Of a stretch of DNA of 64,000 bases, positions 27,701-35,179 are shown one piece after another. Each line of letters begins with the position of its first letter. Positions within the stretch are counted from its first letter, which is position 1. The stretch spans positions 6,200,001 to 6,264,000 of the forward strand of contig NZ_CP187970.1 of assembly GCF_049942825.1 (NCBI RefSeq). The letters are read 5' to 3'. The stretch comes from Paenibacillus_G sp049942825 (GTDB lineage Bacteria; Bacillota; Bacilli; Paenibacillales; NBRC-103111). The notes below the pieces were generated by a model that was not told the origin of the DNA, did no database searches, and saw nothing but the letters and a program-made list of their open reading frames with translations. The position numbers and the translations under genes are program-made.

Positions 27701-29248
27701 GCGTCCGTACAGCGTCCGGTTCGAAGCGGGTCCTGACGCTTCCTGCCCGAGCCCCGGCAGCCCCGGTGCCGGTTGCCCCGCTTCAGTACGCTGCAGCAGC
27801 TGGGCGGCAGCTGCGCCCTTGTGCCGGTCCATAATATAAACGGCCAATTGATGGACGGAGCTGTAATCGAAGAGATCCGTACTCTCCAATTCGATCCCCA
27901 GCGTCTGGTTGATACTTAAGACCAGCTGTACTCCTGTGATCGAATCCACGCCGTAATCGGCAAAAGACTCCCCCGGATCGATCAGACCGGGCTTTACTTT
28001 CAAGGTTTCCGATAGTTTCTCTACGATCGTCCGCTTGACATAAGACACGGCCGATGCGTCCGTTCCCCCGCCGCCGGTCCGCGATGGAGGAACCGACTCC
28101 AGCGCTTCCGGCCGCTGTCGGAAAGTCTGCATGCTTCCCGCGGCGGCCCGGTTCGGGTGCATGGCCTGCTTCAGTTGCACCATCCCGTCACTGCGGGCGG
28201 CAATAATCTGCTGGCCATACGCCTCCATATCCTTGGCGGGAAAGAAGACGTCTTTATACCCTTCCATCTCCAGCACTTTCTTCCATTGAAGGGGATACAA
28301 CCCCGGGCAGCCGGGAATACGCAGGGAAGCATCCTCATACTTCCACCATCCCTCCAGGAGCCCGAACGTAAGGTGGGTAAACAGGGTGCTGTCCGTAAGC
28401 TCGTTGAGAAGGATCGATCCGTTGTTTTTGACAATGCTTTTGGCATTTCGGAGGGTCTGCCGAATATTCTTGGTGGCATGCAGTACGTTGGCCGCAATGA
28501 CCAGATCATAGCCGCCCGTATCGATGCCCTGTCCGCTGACCGGCTCCTCTATATTCAGCACGCGGAAGGTAAGATAGGGATGCTGATCTCCGTAGTGAAG
28601 CTCGCCGTGCTTCAGGAAGGCCTTGGAAATATCCGTATAACAATACTCCTGAATGCCATCCGCATACGGCTGCAGCTTGCTTAGGACCATGGAGCTCGTC
28701 CCGCCGGTGCCGGCCCCGATCTCCAGGATCCGCATCCGCTTGCCCGGGTCTTGGCGAAGCCGGTTCTGCACCAGATCCAGCACCGCCCCCGACAAGACTT
28801 CATTGAAGTAATCGGCTACCAGGTTGTGCTTGTAGATGCCTTCCACGAGTTTCATCGTGCCTTTGGGGAACATCACATCCGTAGCCGGTACCCTTCCCGT
28901 AAGAATATCCGGCAGAGCCCTTAACGTGGCTTCGACCAGAACAATCTGCGCCCTTAGGTTCATGTTCTCCAGCCATGCGGTCTTGGAGCGGTCCCACTCG
29001 TTCCAGAGTTCATGCAATGCGGGGGGCTGAAGCCCCAGAAGCTGATGGCGCCGCAAGACTGCCAGACTTTCATCCAACCACCTGCAATACATATCCTTTA
29101 TTCCCTTGGGCTGCGGAGTCCCTTGGTCCGCGGGATGCCCCGTCAGCAATCCCATGGTATGCAGGTGCCCCCATAACAACCTGGCCAGCAGCCGGTTTAC
29201 CGCTTCCAAGTGCCGGGTGTAGATTTGAAACCGCTCGTCATTGTTCAT
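21758..29248 (-). CDS. Trans-AT PKS: MT-ACP-ACP-KS-KR-ACP-ACP-KS
   Basis: About 2,496 residues. A C-methyltransferase (about 30-350, SAM site ILEIGAGTGGTS, then NVLHATKNI) and two tandem ACPs (about 430 and 575, YGVDSITGVQ) finish the module begun by the upstream protein. KS one runs about 680-1100 (DTACSSSL, Cys839; HGTGTQLGD; SIGHTQYASG), followed by a KR at about 1300-1760 (WITGGTKGLG, SDYAMAN; GLADL without the Asp of B-type) and two further ACPs (about 1816 and 1935, QYGMDSILL). KS two runs about 2035-2470 (Cys2194, HGTGTLIGD, NIGHLISAAG). Methyl transfer before ACP, then a beta-hydroxyl, are predicted. ATG 29248 is chosen because GGAGGG is 6 bases upstream; ATG 29254 adjoins that site. 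Confidence 0.92.
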   Translation of the reverse strand: MNNDERFQIYTRHLEAVNRLLARLLWGHLHTMGLLTGHPADQGTPQPKGIKDMYCRWLDESLAVLRRHQLLGLQPPALHELWNEWDRSKTAWLENMNLRAQIVLVEATLRALPDILTGRVPATDVMFPKGTMKLVEGIYKHNLVADYFNEVLSGAVLDLVQNRLRQDPGKRMRILEIGAGTGGTSSMVLSKLQPYADGIQEYCYTDISKAFLKHGELHYGDQHPYLTFRVLNIEEPVSGQGIDTGGYDLVIAANVLHATKNIRQTLRNAKSIVKNNGSILLNELTDSTLFTHLTFGLLEGWWKYEDASLRIPGCPGLYPLQWKKVLEMEGYKDVFFPAKDMEAYGQQIIAARSDGMVQLKQAMHPNRAAAGSMQTFRQRPEALESVPPSRTGGGGTDASAVSYVKRTIVEKLSETLKVKPGLIDPGESFADYGVDSITGVQLVLSINQTLGIELESTDLFDYSSVHQLAVYIMDRHKGAAAAQLLQRTEAGQPAPGLPGLGQEASGPASNRTLYGRRGGAPAAPESPGRVGQQDQAPVPGTPGPDQVKATLLQKVSECLKVPLRMIDPDDSFSDYGVDSITGVQLVQSINKALQIELESTDLFDYSTVNQLADHIQSFYTPVRIRPAAESSDRADLGAAPPVLAGREQSRAAYSDLPRRGIGSPVNPPERITRGGTEGKEIAVIGISGRFAGSDDVHALWEHLANGRDLTQEVTRWDLSALYSPGTPYCNRGGFIEGIDRFDPMFFNITGLEAAYMDPQQRIFLEESWKALEDAGYAGAGMQGKSCGVYVGCGPSDYAKLLGDQPPAQAFWGNASSIIPARIAYYLDLQGPAIAVDTACSSSLAAIHLACQGLWAGETEMALAGGIFVQTTPDFYLYSNRAGMLSPSGRCYAFDHRADGFVPGEGAGVVVLKRLRDAQADGDHIYGVIRGTAMNQDGSTNGITAPSALSQERLERAVYDTFGLHPEEIQVVEAHGTGTQLGDPIEYKALTRAFGKYTEKTNYCALGTVKSSIGHTQYASGVAGLIKVLLSLKHKQIVPSLHYEKTNANIRTEGSPFYVNRQLLPWPAAPRTKRRAAISSFGFSGTNVHMVIEEAPDIQRFHESRPAYLIALSARTEEQLRRQVTQLAGFCAQEPDLDCGNMSHTLLTGRKHLAYRWACTVRSLPELMAVSTKWLEQGSSPRVFTTLVPQGPVPQEERERLEQYGNECIRRCAGEFQAQTYMDDLAEAAELFVQGCELEFHALFNQGEYSRIPLPTYPFGKERYWVPENGLSSEQREPSASVRPSRASLASEQRRFSWMTKHWEPAPVWAEPRGLNGSVAVLTTEETRPLAELIARFLPEARAVYVDGLQAELQQPDHVWGRYIGCIDLIGCGREGTSEVHWIAWLQKLIEYGQREHFMMLCVTRSLESYRNETVNMAGALRVGLYRMLQSEYSYVRSRHMDGELAAADAILAEQIAQEFLAANDDTEVCYRSGTRYRALLQEAEEYGMPAGTRRSFPERHVLWITGGTKGLGLLCARHFVKHYGVKQLVLSGREMLPPRDQWDAYEGQNTAAAQKIRSIRDIENEGVEVFVLSVDLGDVQAMRASVDSVKRFMGPIGGVIHCAGLADLENLAFIRKSPEVIGQVLNPKVMGLDVMYHSFQNEPLQFFVLYSSVSAIIPTLGAGISDYAMANAYMDYFAESKAASCPIVSIQWSSWREVGIGEVTSLPYKQTGMLSMSNEEGLSMLDRILALKRHTVVLPALVNSAVWEPGQLLARRRIQSEDQQEAVLQTDSSPAGAAADGNDGGGLVQAAQAWLVSLFSKELRMDASEFGPDIAFQQYGMDSILLAQVITRMDYELEEVALDPSIILEYPTMRTLAGYLAAAYPDVLRKRLAPQGQQNSSPSRRLPEETGASAASAGYAGDLLQDTEAWLIALFAKELRVDASEFRPDIPFQQYGMDSILLAQVITRMDYELDEVALDPSLILEYPTMRGLAAHLSRTYPDVLRARLSKEAAPPAGPARLQVSQEPYISPVPGVNSPADSPKRRTDDQEFRGKIAVVGVDCQFPDASDKTEYWENLKGAKDSIRPAPANRWDREKEHPVARRIHKVGAFLDQIEEFDPSYFQIPESLAVQLDPLQRKILECGAGALADAGYGKEELWNRQVGVFIGARTSTYYQKLGRADKDTIVGVGQNFIAAHLSHVYNFKGPNMIVDTACSSSLTAIHMAAKSILNGESEMALAGGVDIILDESIYVLLSTANILSPDGRCQSFSANANGIGVGEGCGVVVLKPLHQAIQDNDKIYGVIDGSAINNDGNTMGITTPNPEAQKELIEKAIADAKIHPGSVSYVETHGTGTLIGDPIELKALTSVFSKYTEKRQYCGVGSVKSNIGHLISAAGVASFIKVLLSLVHEELPPTLHCSIPNPRFQFDDSPFYIVQEHTKWTSDGPVLRAGISSFGLGGNNAHIIVSNEGIPVTHRASLASRKPVISFNRKRYWPESKAVPPTSGEFAAFFETVEVE

Positions 29249-29281
29249 GGTCATCCCTCCAATTGGCAGTGATAGGTACCG

Positions 29282-32200
29282 TTATACGGAATAGCACGCG
29301 ATCGCTTTCTCCCAGTTCACTCCCCGGATGTCTTGAGGAGCCTCCGTTTTCATCATCGCCAACTGGTTTACCGGTCCGGACAAGAGCACTTCCAGGGCTG
29401 CCATGGCTTCCGCAGGTTCGATGGATCGAATCCCCCGCCGGTCCATCTGCTTTTGGTAAGCGTCCGAGGCGACAATCCCGACGCTTCCCCAGTAGCCCCA
29501 GTTCATCACCTTCACCACGCATGGCCACTCCAGGGAGAGCTGGTGCGCGAAGGCATCCTTGAACGTGCAGCCCGCGACATAATTGCTTTGTCCCGGCGCT
29601 TTCGTAAAGGAATTAAAGGAAGAGAAGAACAGGACAAAGTCCAGCGGCTCCTTGCGGAATACTTTCGCCATGGCCACACTGACGTCGATCTTCGCGGCAA
29701 GCACCGCCCGGAACTGCTGCTCTTCCATCTGGGCCAGGCTCTTGTCCGACAGGACAATGGCGGAATGGATCACGCCATGGATCCGTTCAAACTGCCCCTT
29801 GATCTCCTGGTACGCGCGCTGCAGGTCCTCCGGATCGGAGGCGTCTGCGGCAATATATACCGGCGCAGGACCGATCTTCGACAGCCGTTCCTGCCGCTGC
29901 GCAATAGCCGCATCCGGCTCACGCCTGCCAATCCAGATGATCCGCGCCCGATAAGTACGGATCATGTACTCGCTCCAGGCTTCCCCGATCCCTCCGGCTC
30001 CCCCGATGACGACATAGACGGCCTCATCCTTGTAGAGCGTCGACTCCATGGGGCTGGCTTGTACGGGAACCAATTCCTGCCGATGCCATTGCCCGTCCCG
30101 GTACACGCTCAGGCTGCCATCCGCCTCGCCCGGGAGGCCCAGGAGCTCGGTTAGGGGCCAAGCCGCATGGCCCTCCAGATCTGCGAGAGCTACGTGCCAA
30201 TGCGGATATTCCTTGGCCATGGAGCCCACGAACCCGTGCAGGCTGGCATGGGTCGGATTGATAGGATCATACTTGTGAATCGGTTGGGATTGCTGCGTAA
30301 CAACAGTCCATCGCAAGTCTCTCGTTTCATAGCCGAGAGCGAGCAGGCTCTTGACCATCCGGAAGGCATGGAGAACTCCTGCTTCTTGTTCCTCGACCAA
30401 GGCGTCCTCCAGGACGGACCGCTCGGCATAGCCCGGGGCGATCCACAAGATGTGATCAATCCAGCCGTAATCCTCCAGCATCCGTGTCATCTCTTCAACC
30501 GTGCTGCCCGCTTCCATAGGCAGTACCTGGGCGTCCGGATCGTACTCCCGCACTTGGCGCCACCGCTCTTCCGTCCCGCCGATCATGACCAGCCGGGAAC
30601 CGGGGAGGGAGAGCTGTTCCTCATACTCCAAGGGCCACGGTTCCCACACAGGGGTCAAGAGCACCGTTTCCACGGGCCTCTCCTCCTCGGCCGCGGCGGT
30701 CTCCGGGACAGCGGACGGCAAGGAATTCCATTCAGTTGAAGAAGAAGACGCCTTAGAGGGTACAGAGCTGTCCGCAGCCCGGGAGGAGAATCCCCTCAGG
30801 CTTACGCACACCTTCCCTAGATCATCGCAAAGATCGATATCCAGCTTGATGGCTTTCTGATCCCTCCGCGCGCCCTCGCTGTAGCGGACCCAGGCCCACA
30901 TGCTGGATGCACATGCCGCCAGCACTTCCATCTCCTGCACGGCAAAAGGCAGCGCAAGGCTGCCGGCGCCCGGCTCTCCCCGGGCTTCGGTCATCAGGAC
31001 GATCGAGGCCTGCAGAGCCGAATCCATGACGCTCGGATGAAGCACATATGGGCTCCGCTTATCCGCCGGCAGAGGGGGCAGCGACAATCGGGCCAATACT
31101 TGGTCCCGCCCTCTATAGAGCGTCTCGATCCCCTGAAGCGCAGGGCCATAACCGAGTCCCAGCGCCTCGAACGCCGCATAGCATTCGGCTGCCGTTACGA
31201 TCCCCTGATCGCAGCTGCCGCGTAGAGCGGAGAGATCGATATGGAAGGGCTCGGGCCGCAGACCCACGCTCGCCGTGCCTTGGGAGTAGGTCACCGTCTC
31301 CTCCCCCGGGCCCGGAACCGGACCGTAGATCTCATAACGTATTTCGTCGTTCTCCTCGGGAAGGAGCCTGATATGCACTTGCACCGGCTCTTGGTCTACC
31401 GTCACGGGACGGGTCCAGGTCACATGCTTCAGCTTCAATGCCGGTTCTTCATCACTTCGCTCGACCGATACCTGGGCGGCCTTGCGCGCCATCTCCAGGT
31501 AGGCCACACCCGGCAAAACCCTTCGGCCGAGTACCTTGTGGTCCGCCAGAAAAAATTCATCCCCCGTAAAGACGGAGGTAAACCGCTGCTCCCACAGAAC
31601 GGACGAATTACGGTGGAGCAAAGGATGGAGGAGCGGCACAACCGCCGCGCCAGCGCCCTGCCGTTCCCAGGGCCTGGCCGCCTCAGGCTTGGCTGTCCAA
31701 TATGAGTCGCCGGCAAACGGATAGGCCGGCAGGCTGATCCGGCGGGGCCGGTGCTGCGCATAGGCTTTGCTCCAATCCAGGTGGAGTCCCTTCACCCATA
31801 ATTGAAGCAGCTTAGCGTACTTGCCCTTCCCGATCCACTTCTCGATCACCTCGGCCATGTCCTCATCCAGGTCCAGCGGAACCAAGGTCTCCTTATGCCG
31901 CTTGACCTGGCCTCTATAGACGTCTTCCGAACCGGTTCCCTTGTCTAGATACCCCCTCAACTTCCGTTCCAGTTCATTCACGGAGGCGGCAAGCAGGCCC
32001 AGCCTCTCTTCCATCGCCTCTCTTCCGACCTGTAGCGTATACGCGATATCTTCCAGCTCACGGTCTGTATACGGCTGTTCCTCAAGAGCAGCAAGCAGCT
32101 GCCTCACCCGTTCGGCCAGGCGCTCCTCATTCTTGGCCGACAATACCACCATCACCGGCCTCCGTGGAGAGGATTCCGGGCTTGCCATGCCCGCTGCGGC

Positions 32201-35104
32201 ATCCTGCCCGCTATATTCCTCAATCAACACGTGGGCGTTGGCGCCGCCCGCGCCAAAGGAAGAGATGCCGGCTCTTCTCGGGTACTCCTTGCGGGTGCCG
32301 TCCGCCGTAACAACCGGCCGTCTCCACTCGGCGAGATCCTGCTGTACCTGGAACGGCGTATGCCTGAAATCGATATGGGGATTCAGCTGTCCCGAATGCA
32401 GAGAAGGCACCAATTGGCGGTATTTCAGTTGAAGCAGCACCTTGGACAGCCCCGCCATGCCTGCCGCGCTCTCGCAATGCCCGATATTCGACTTGACCGA
32501 GCCGATCGAGCAGAACTGCGTATCCGCCGTATCCCGCGCAAAGGCCATCTTCAAGCCTTCAATCTCGATGGGATCCCCGAGAGCCGTCCCCGTACCGTGA
32601 GCTTCCACGTAAGAGATGCTCCGCGCATGAATGCCCGCCCGCCGCATGGCTTCGGAGACCAGCCGGAACTGCGCCTCCGGGTTGGGTACGGTGTACCCGT
32701 TGGTTTTGCCCCCTCCGTTCAGCATGGTTCCTTTGATCACACCATAGATATGATCATGGTCGGCTATCGCCTTATGCAGAGGCTTGAGAATAACGGCCCC
32801 CACGCCCTCCCCGTCGACAAACCCATCCGCCTGATCTCCAAATGCCTTGCACCGGCTCCCCGGAGAGAGCATGTTGAGCTCGGCCAATCTCAGGTAATGC
32901 TGCGGATCCACAATCAAGTTGACCCCGCCTACCATGACGCATTCGCTTGTTCCGCTGTGCAGGCTTTCCACTGCCAAATGAAGGGCAGTCAGCGAAGAGG
33001 AGCAAGCCGTGTCGACGGCCATGCTCGGCCCGCGAAAATTAAACACATAGGAGACCCGGTTCGCCACGGACCAATACGCAGCCCCGGTCGGGTAGTTGCC
33101 ATTCATGACGCCGACGAATACGCCGACATTGCCGCTGCCGCCGAGGGTATCCGGGGTGTAGCCCGCGTCTTCGATACAGGCATAAGCCGTCTCAAGAAAC
33201 AGACGCTCCTGCGGATCCATCTTCTCGGCTTCCCTCGGCGAGATCCGGAAGAACAAGGGATCGAACTTGTCTATATCCTTAATGAATCCGCCCCACTTGG
33301 TATAAATCGCCCCTTGGGCGCGTTGTTCGTAATCCTGCCAGCGCCAGCGGTCCTCGGGAATTTCCGTAATGCAATGTTTCCCCGACTTCAGATTACGCCA
33401 GAATTCACCGATGTTCTGTGCCTGGGCATAGCGTCCGGCAAGACCGATGACCGCCACATCCGGGCTATGGGCGTGCACGGGTCCCGGCGATTCCTTGGAC
33501 ATGACCGGGCTTATGCGGCTCCAGCGGGATAGATGGGGAGCCTCGCCGGAAGGAAGAGGCCCGCGGATGCCCTCCCGCTGCTCCATGTGCTCCTCCGTCT
33601 GCTTCTCCGCTGCAGGCTCTAACCCCACTGCTTCAGCCAACGACTCCTTACGGGTTGTCATAAAATGCTGCGTCAGCGCATGGACCGTAGAATATTGGAA
33701 GAACAAGGTACTCCCGAGATCGCTCCAGGTTTTACGCAATGCATTGGTTGCTTGAATCACCAGAATGGAATCCAGACCGTAGTCCGCCAGCGGGCGGTGG
33801 ACGTCGATCTGGCCGGAAGGTACCTTCAGGATCCGGCCCAGCACTTCCTTGAAGAAGCTTTCGCCTTTTCGGCGCAGCCTTTCCTCATCGTCCAGCCCCG
33901 CTGTCGTCCTCACGGGCTGGCGTTCCCGCACCGCCGCCGGCTTCGGCGCCGTCACCGAGGCTGCCGCCGCCCTCTTAGATGAGGATTCGCTCTCATTCAC
34001 AGACCGCTTCTGCCGGATCACTCCGTCGCTGACGGCCGTAATAACCTGCTGCCCCAAAGAGTGCTCCTCCACGGCCGGAAAGGAAACCGAGCGGAAGCCT
34101 TCGTATTGGAGCACCTTCCGCCAAGTATCCGGGTATAATCCCGGACAGCCCGGGATCCGCAATGAGGCGTCTTCATATGCCCACCATCCTGCCAGTAAGC
34201 CGAACGTCACGTGCGTGAACACCGATTTTTCCGTAATCTCATTGATCAGGAGAAGACCGTCCTTCTTCAAAAGGGCTTTGGCGTTACGCACCGTATGCCT
34301 CATGTTCCTGGTCGCGTGGAGCACATTGGTCGCAATGACGGCATCGTACGCGTTCTCCCGGATGCCTTGGGCGGCCAACGGCTCTTCGATGTTCAGCCCT
34401 CTGTAGGTTAAGAAGGGATAATGCGGTCCGTACTCTTTCTCCGCATGGAGAAGAAACGCCTTGGAGATGTCGGTGTAACAGTATTCACCGATGGCGTGCG
34501 CATACGGCCGCAGCACAGGCAGCACAGCCGCACTGGTTCCTCCGGTACCCGCCCCGATCTCGAGGATGCGCAGGGAAACGCGGGAATCCTGCCCGATGCG
34601 TTCGCTCACCCATAGCCGTGCGGCTTCCGCTAAGACGGCATTGAAATGGTCGGCAACCAGGTTATTTTTATAAATCCCCTCGACCTTCTCCATTCCGCCG
34701 TCCGGGAACATGATGTCCGTGGCCAGCTTGTTCCCGGTAAGGATATCGGGAAGAGCCCGGATCATCGCATCCGCCAAGGCCGCCTGCGTACGCACGTTGG
34801 GGTTCTCCAGCCAATCCGCCTTCTGGCGGTCCCACTCCTGCCAGAGGGCCTCCATCCCCGCAGCAGTGGACCCGGGGGCAGCGGCCGAATGCTCTGCGAG
34901 CAGGGCCGAAGTTGCGGCCAGCCACTTGTCGTACATTCCCTTGATGCCAAGGCGTGCGGGAAGGTCCGCACCGCCTTTACCGGGGTCTTGCAGCGCTTGC
35001 AGCCATCCCATGTCCCGCAGCTGGCCTTCCAACAAGTGGAGAAGTAGACTATTCATCGATTCCATCGGCTTACTCATTGAGCCCAATTGTTCCATGGGAT
35101 TCAT
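29282..35104 (-). CDS. Trans-AT PKS: MT-ACP-KS-DH-KR
   Basis: About 1,940 residues. An N-terminal helical lead and C-methyltransferase (about 50-360, ILEIGAGTGGTS, ATNVLHATRN) plus one ACP (about 440, YGLDSILVIQ) complete the module started by the 3,478-aa PKS. The KS (about 545-970) has DTACSSSL (Cys701), HGTGTALGD and NIGHCESAAG. The DH (about 1155-1440) is intact: ADHKVLGRRVLPG (His1189) and HPSVMDSALQ. The KR (about 1480-1930) has VIGGAGGIGEA, an Asp in IVLSDKSL (B-type) and NYVAGC, where Cys stands at the usual Asn position. The protein ends right after the KR; its MT and ACP are on the next protein. GAGGAG precedes ATG 35104 by 6 bases, so the more upstream TTG at 35149 is not used. Confidence 0.92.
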   Translation of the reverse strand: MNPMEQLGSMSKPMESMNSLLLHLLEGQLRDMGWLQALQDPGKGGADLPARLGIKGMYDKWLAATSALLAEHSAAAPGSTAAGMEALWQEWDRQKADWLENPNVRTQAALADAMIRALPDILTGNKLATDIMFPDGGMEKVEGIYKNNLVADHFNAVLAEAARLWVSERIGQDSRVSLRILEIGAGTGGTSAAVLPVLRPYAHAIGEYCYTDISKAFLLHAEKEYGPHYPFLTYRGLNIEEPLAAQGIRENAYDAVIATNVLHATRNMRHTVRNAKALLKKDGLLLINEITEKSVFTHVTFGLLAGWWAYEDASLRIPGCPGLYPDTWRKVLQYEGFRSVSFPAVEEHSLGQQVITAVSDGVIRQKRSVNESESSSKRAAAASVTAPKPAAVRERQPVRTTAGLDDEERLRRKGESFFKEVLGRILKVPSGQIDVHRPLADYGLDSILVIQATNALRKTWSDLGSTLFFQYSTVHALTQHFMTTRKESLAEAVGLEPAAEKQTEEHMEQREGIRGPLPSGEAPHLSRWSRISPVMSKESPGPVHAHSPDVAVIGLAGRYAQAQNIGEFWRNLKSGKHCITEIPEDRWRWQDYEQRAQGAIYTKWGGFIKDIDKFDPLFFRISPREAEKMDPQERLFLETAYACIEDAGYTPDTLGGSGNVGVFVGVMNGNYPTGAAYWSVANRVSYVFNFRGPSMAVDTACSSSLTALHLAVESLHSGTSECVMVGGVNLIVDPQHYLRLAELNMLSPGSRCKAFGDQADGFVDGEGVGAVILKPLHKAIADHDHIYGVIKGTMLNGGGKTNGYTVPNPEAQFRLVSEAMRRAGIHARSISYVEAHGTGTALGDPIEIEGLKMAFARDTADTQFCSIGSVKSNIGHCESAAGMAGLSKVLLQLKYRQLVPSLHSGQLNPHIDFRHTPFQVQQDLAEWRRPVVTADGTRKEYPRRAGISSFGAGGANAHVLIEEYSGQDAAAGMASPESSPRRPVMVVLSAKNEERLAERVRQLLAALEEQPYTDRELEDIAYTLQVGREAMEERLGLLAASVNELERKLRGYLDKGTGSEDVYRGQVKRHKETLVPLDLDEDMAEVIEKWIGKGKYAKLLQLWVKGLHLDWSKAYAQHRPRRISLPAYPFAGDSYWTAKPEAARPWERQGAGAAVVPLLHPLLHRNSSVLWEQRFTSVFTGDEFFLADHKVLGRRVLPGVAYLEMARKAAQVSVERSDEEPALKLKHVTWTRPVTVDQEPVQVHIRLLPEENDEIRYEIYGPVPGPGEETVTYSQGTASVGLRPEPFHIDLSALRGSCDQGIVTAAECYAAFEALGLGYGPALQGIETLYRGRDQVLARLSLPPLPADKRSPYVLHPSVMDSALQASIVLMTEARGEPGAGSLALPFAVQEMEVLAACASSMWAWVRYSEGARRDQKAIKLDIDLCDDLGKVCVSLRGFSSRAADSSVPSKASSSSTEWNSLPSAVPETAAAEEERPVETVLLTPVWEPWPLEYEEQLSLPGSRLVMIGGTEERWRQVREYDPDAQVLPMEAGSTVEEMTRMLEDYGWIDHILWIAPGYAERSVLEDALVEEQEAGVLHAFRMVKSLLALGYETRDLRWTVVTQQSQPIHKYDPINPTHASLHGFVGSMAKEYPHWHVALADLEGHAAWPLTELLGLPGEADGSLSVYRDGQWHRQELVPVQASPMESTLYKDEAVYVVIGGAGGIGEAWSEYMIRTYRARIIWIGRREPDAAIAQRQERLSKIGPAPVYIAADASDPEDLQRAYQEIKGQFERIHGVIHSAIVLSDKSLAQMEEQQFRAVLAAKIDVSVAMAKVFRKEPLDFVLFFSSFNSFTKAPGQSNYVAGCTFKDAFAHQLSLEWPCVVKVMNWGYWGSVGIVASDAYQKQMDRRGIRSIEPAEAMAALEVLLSGPVNQLAMMKTEAPQDIRGVNWEKAIACYSV

Positions 35105-35179
35105 TCGCATCTCCTCGTTTACTTTTTTTTCTGCCCATGTCCTCTTCAAGGACGCAGCAGCCGGAAGGCACTTCTATTG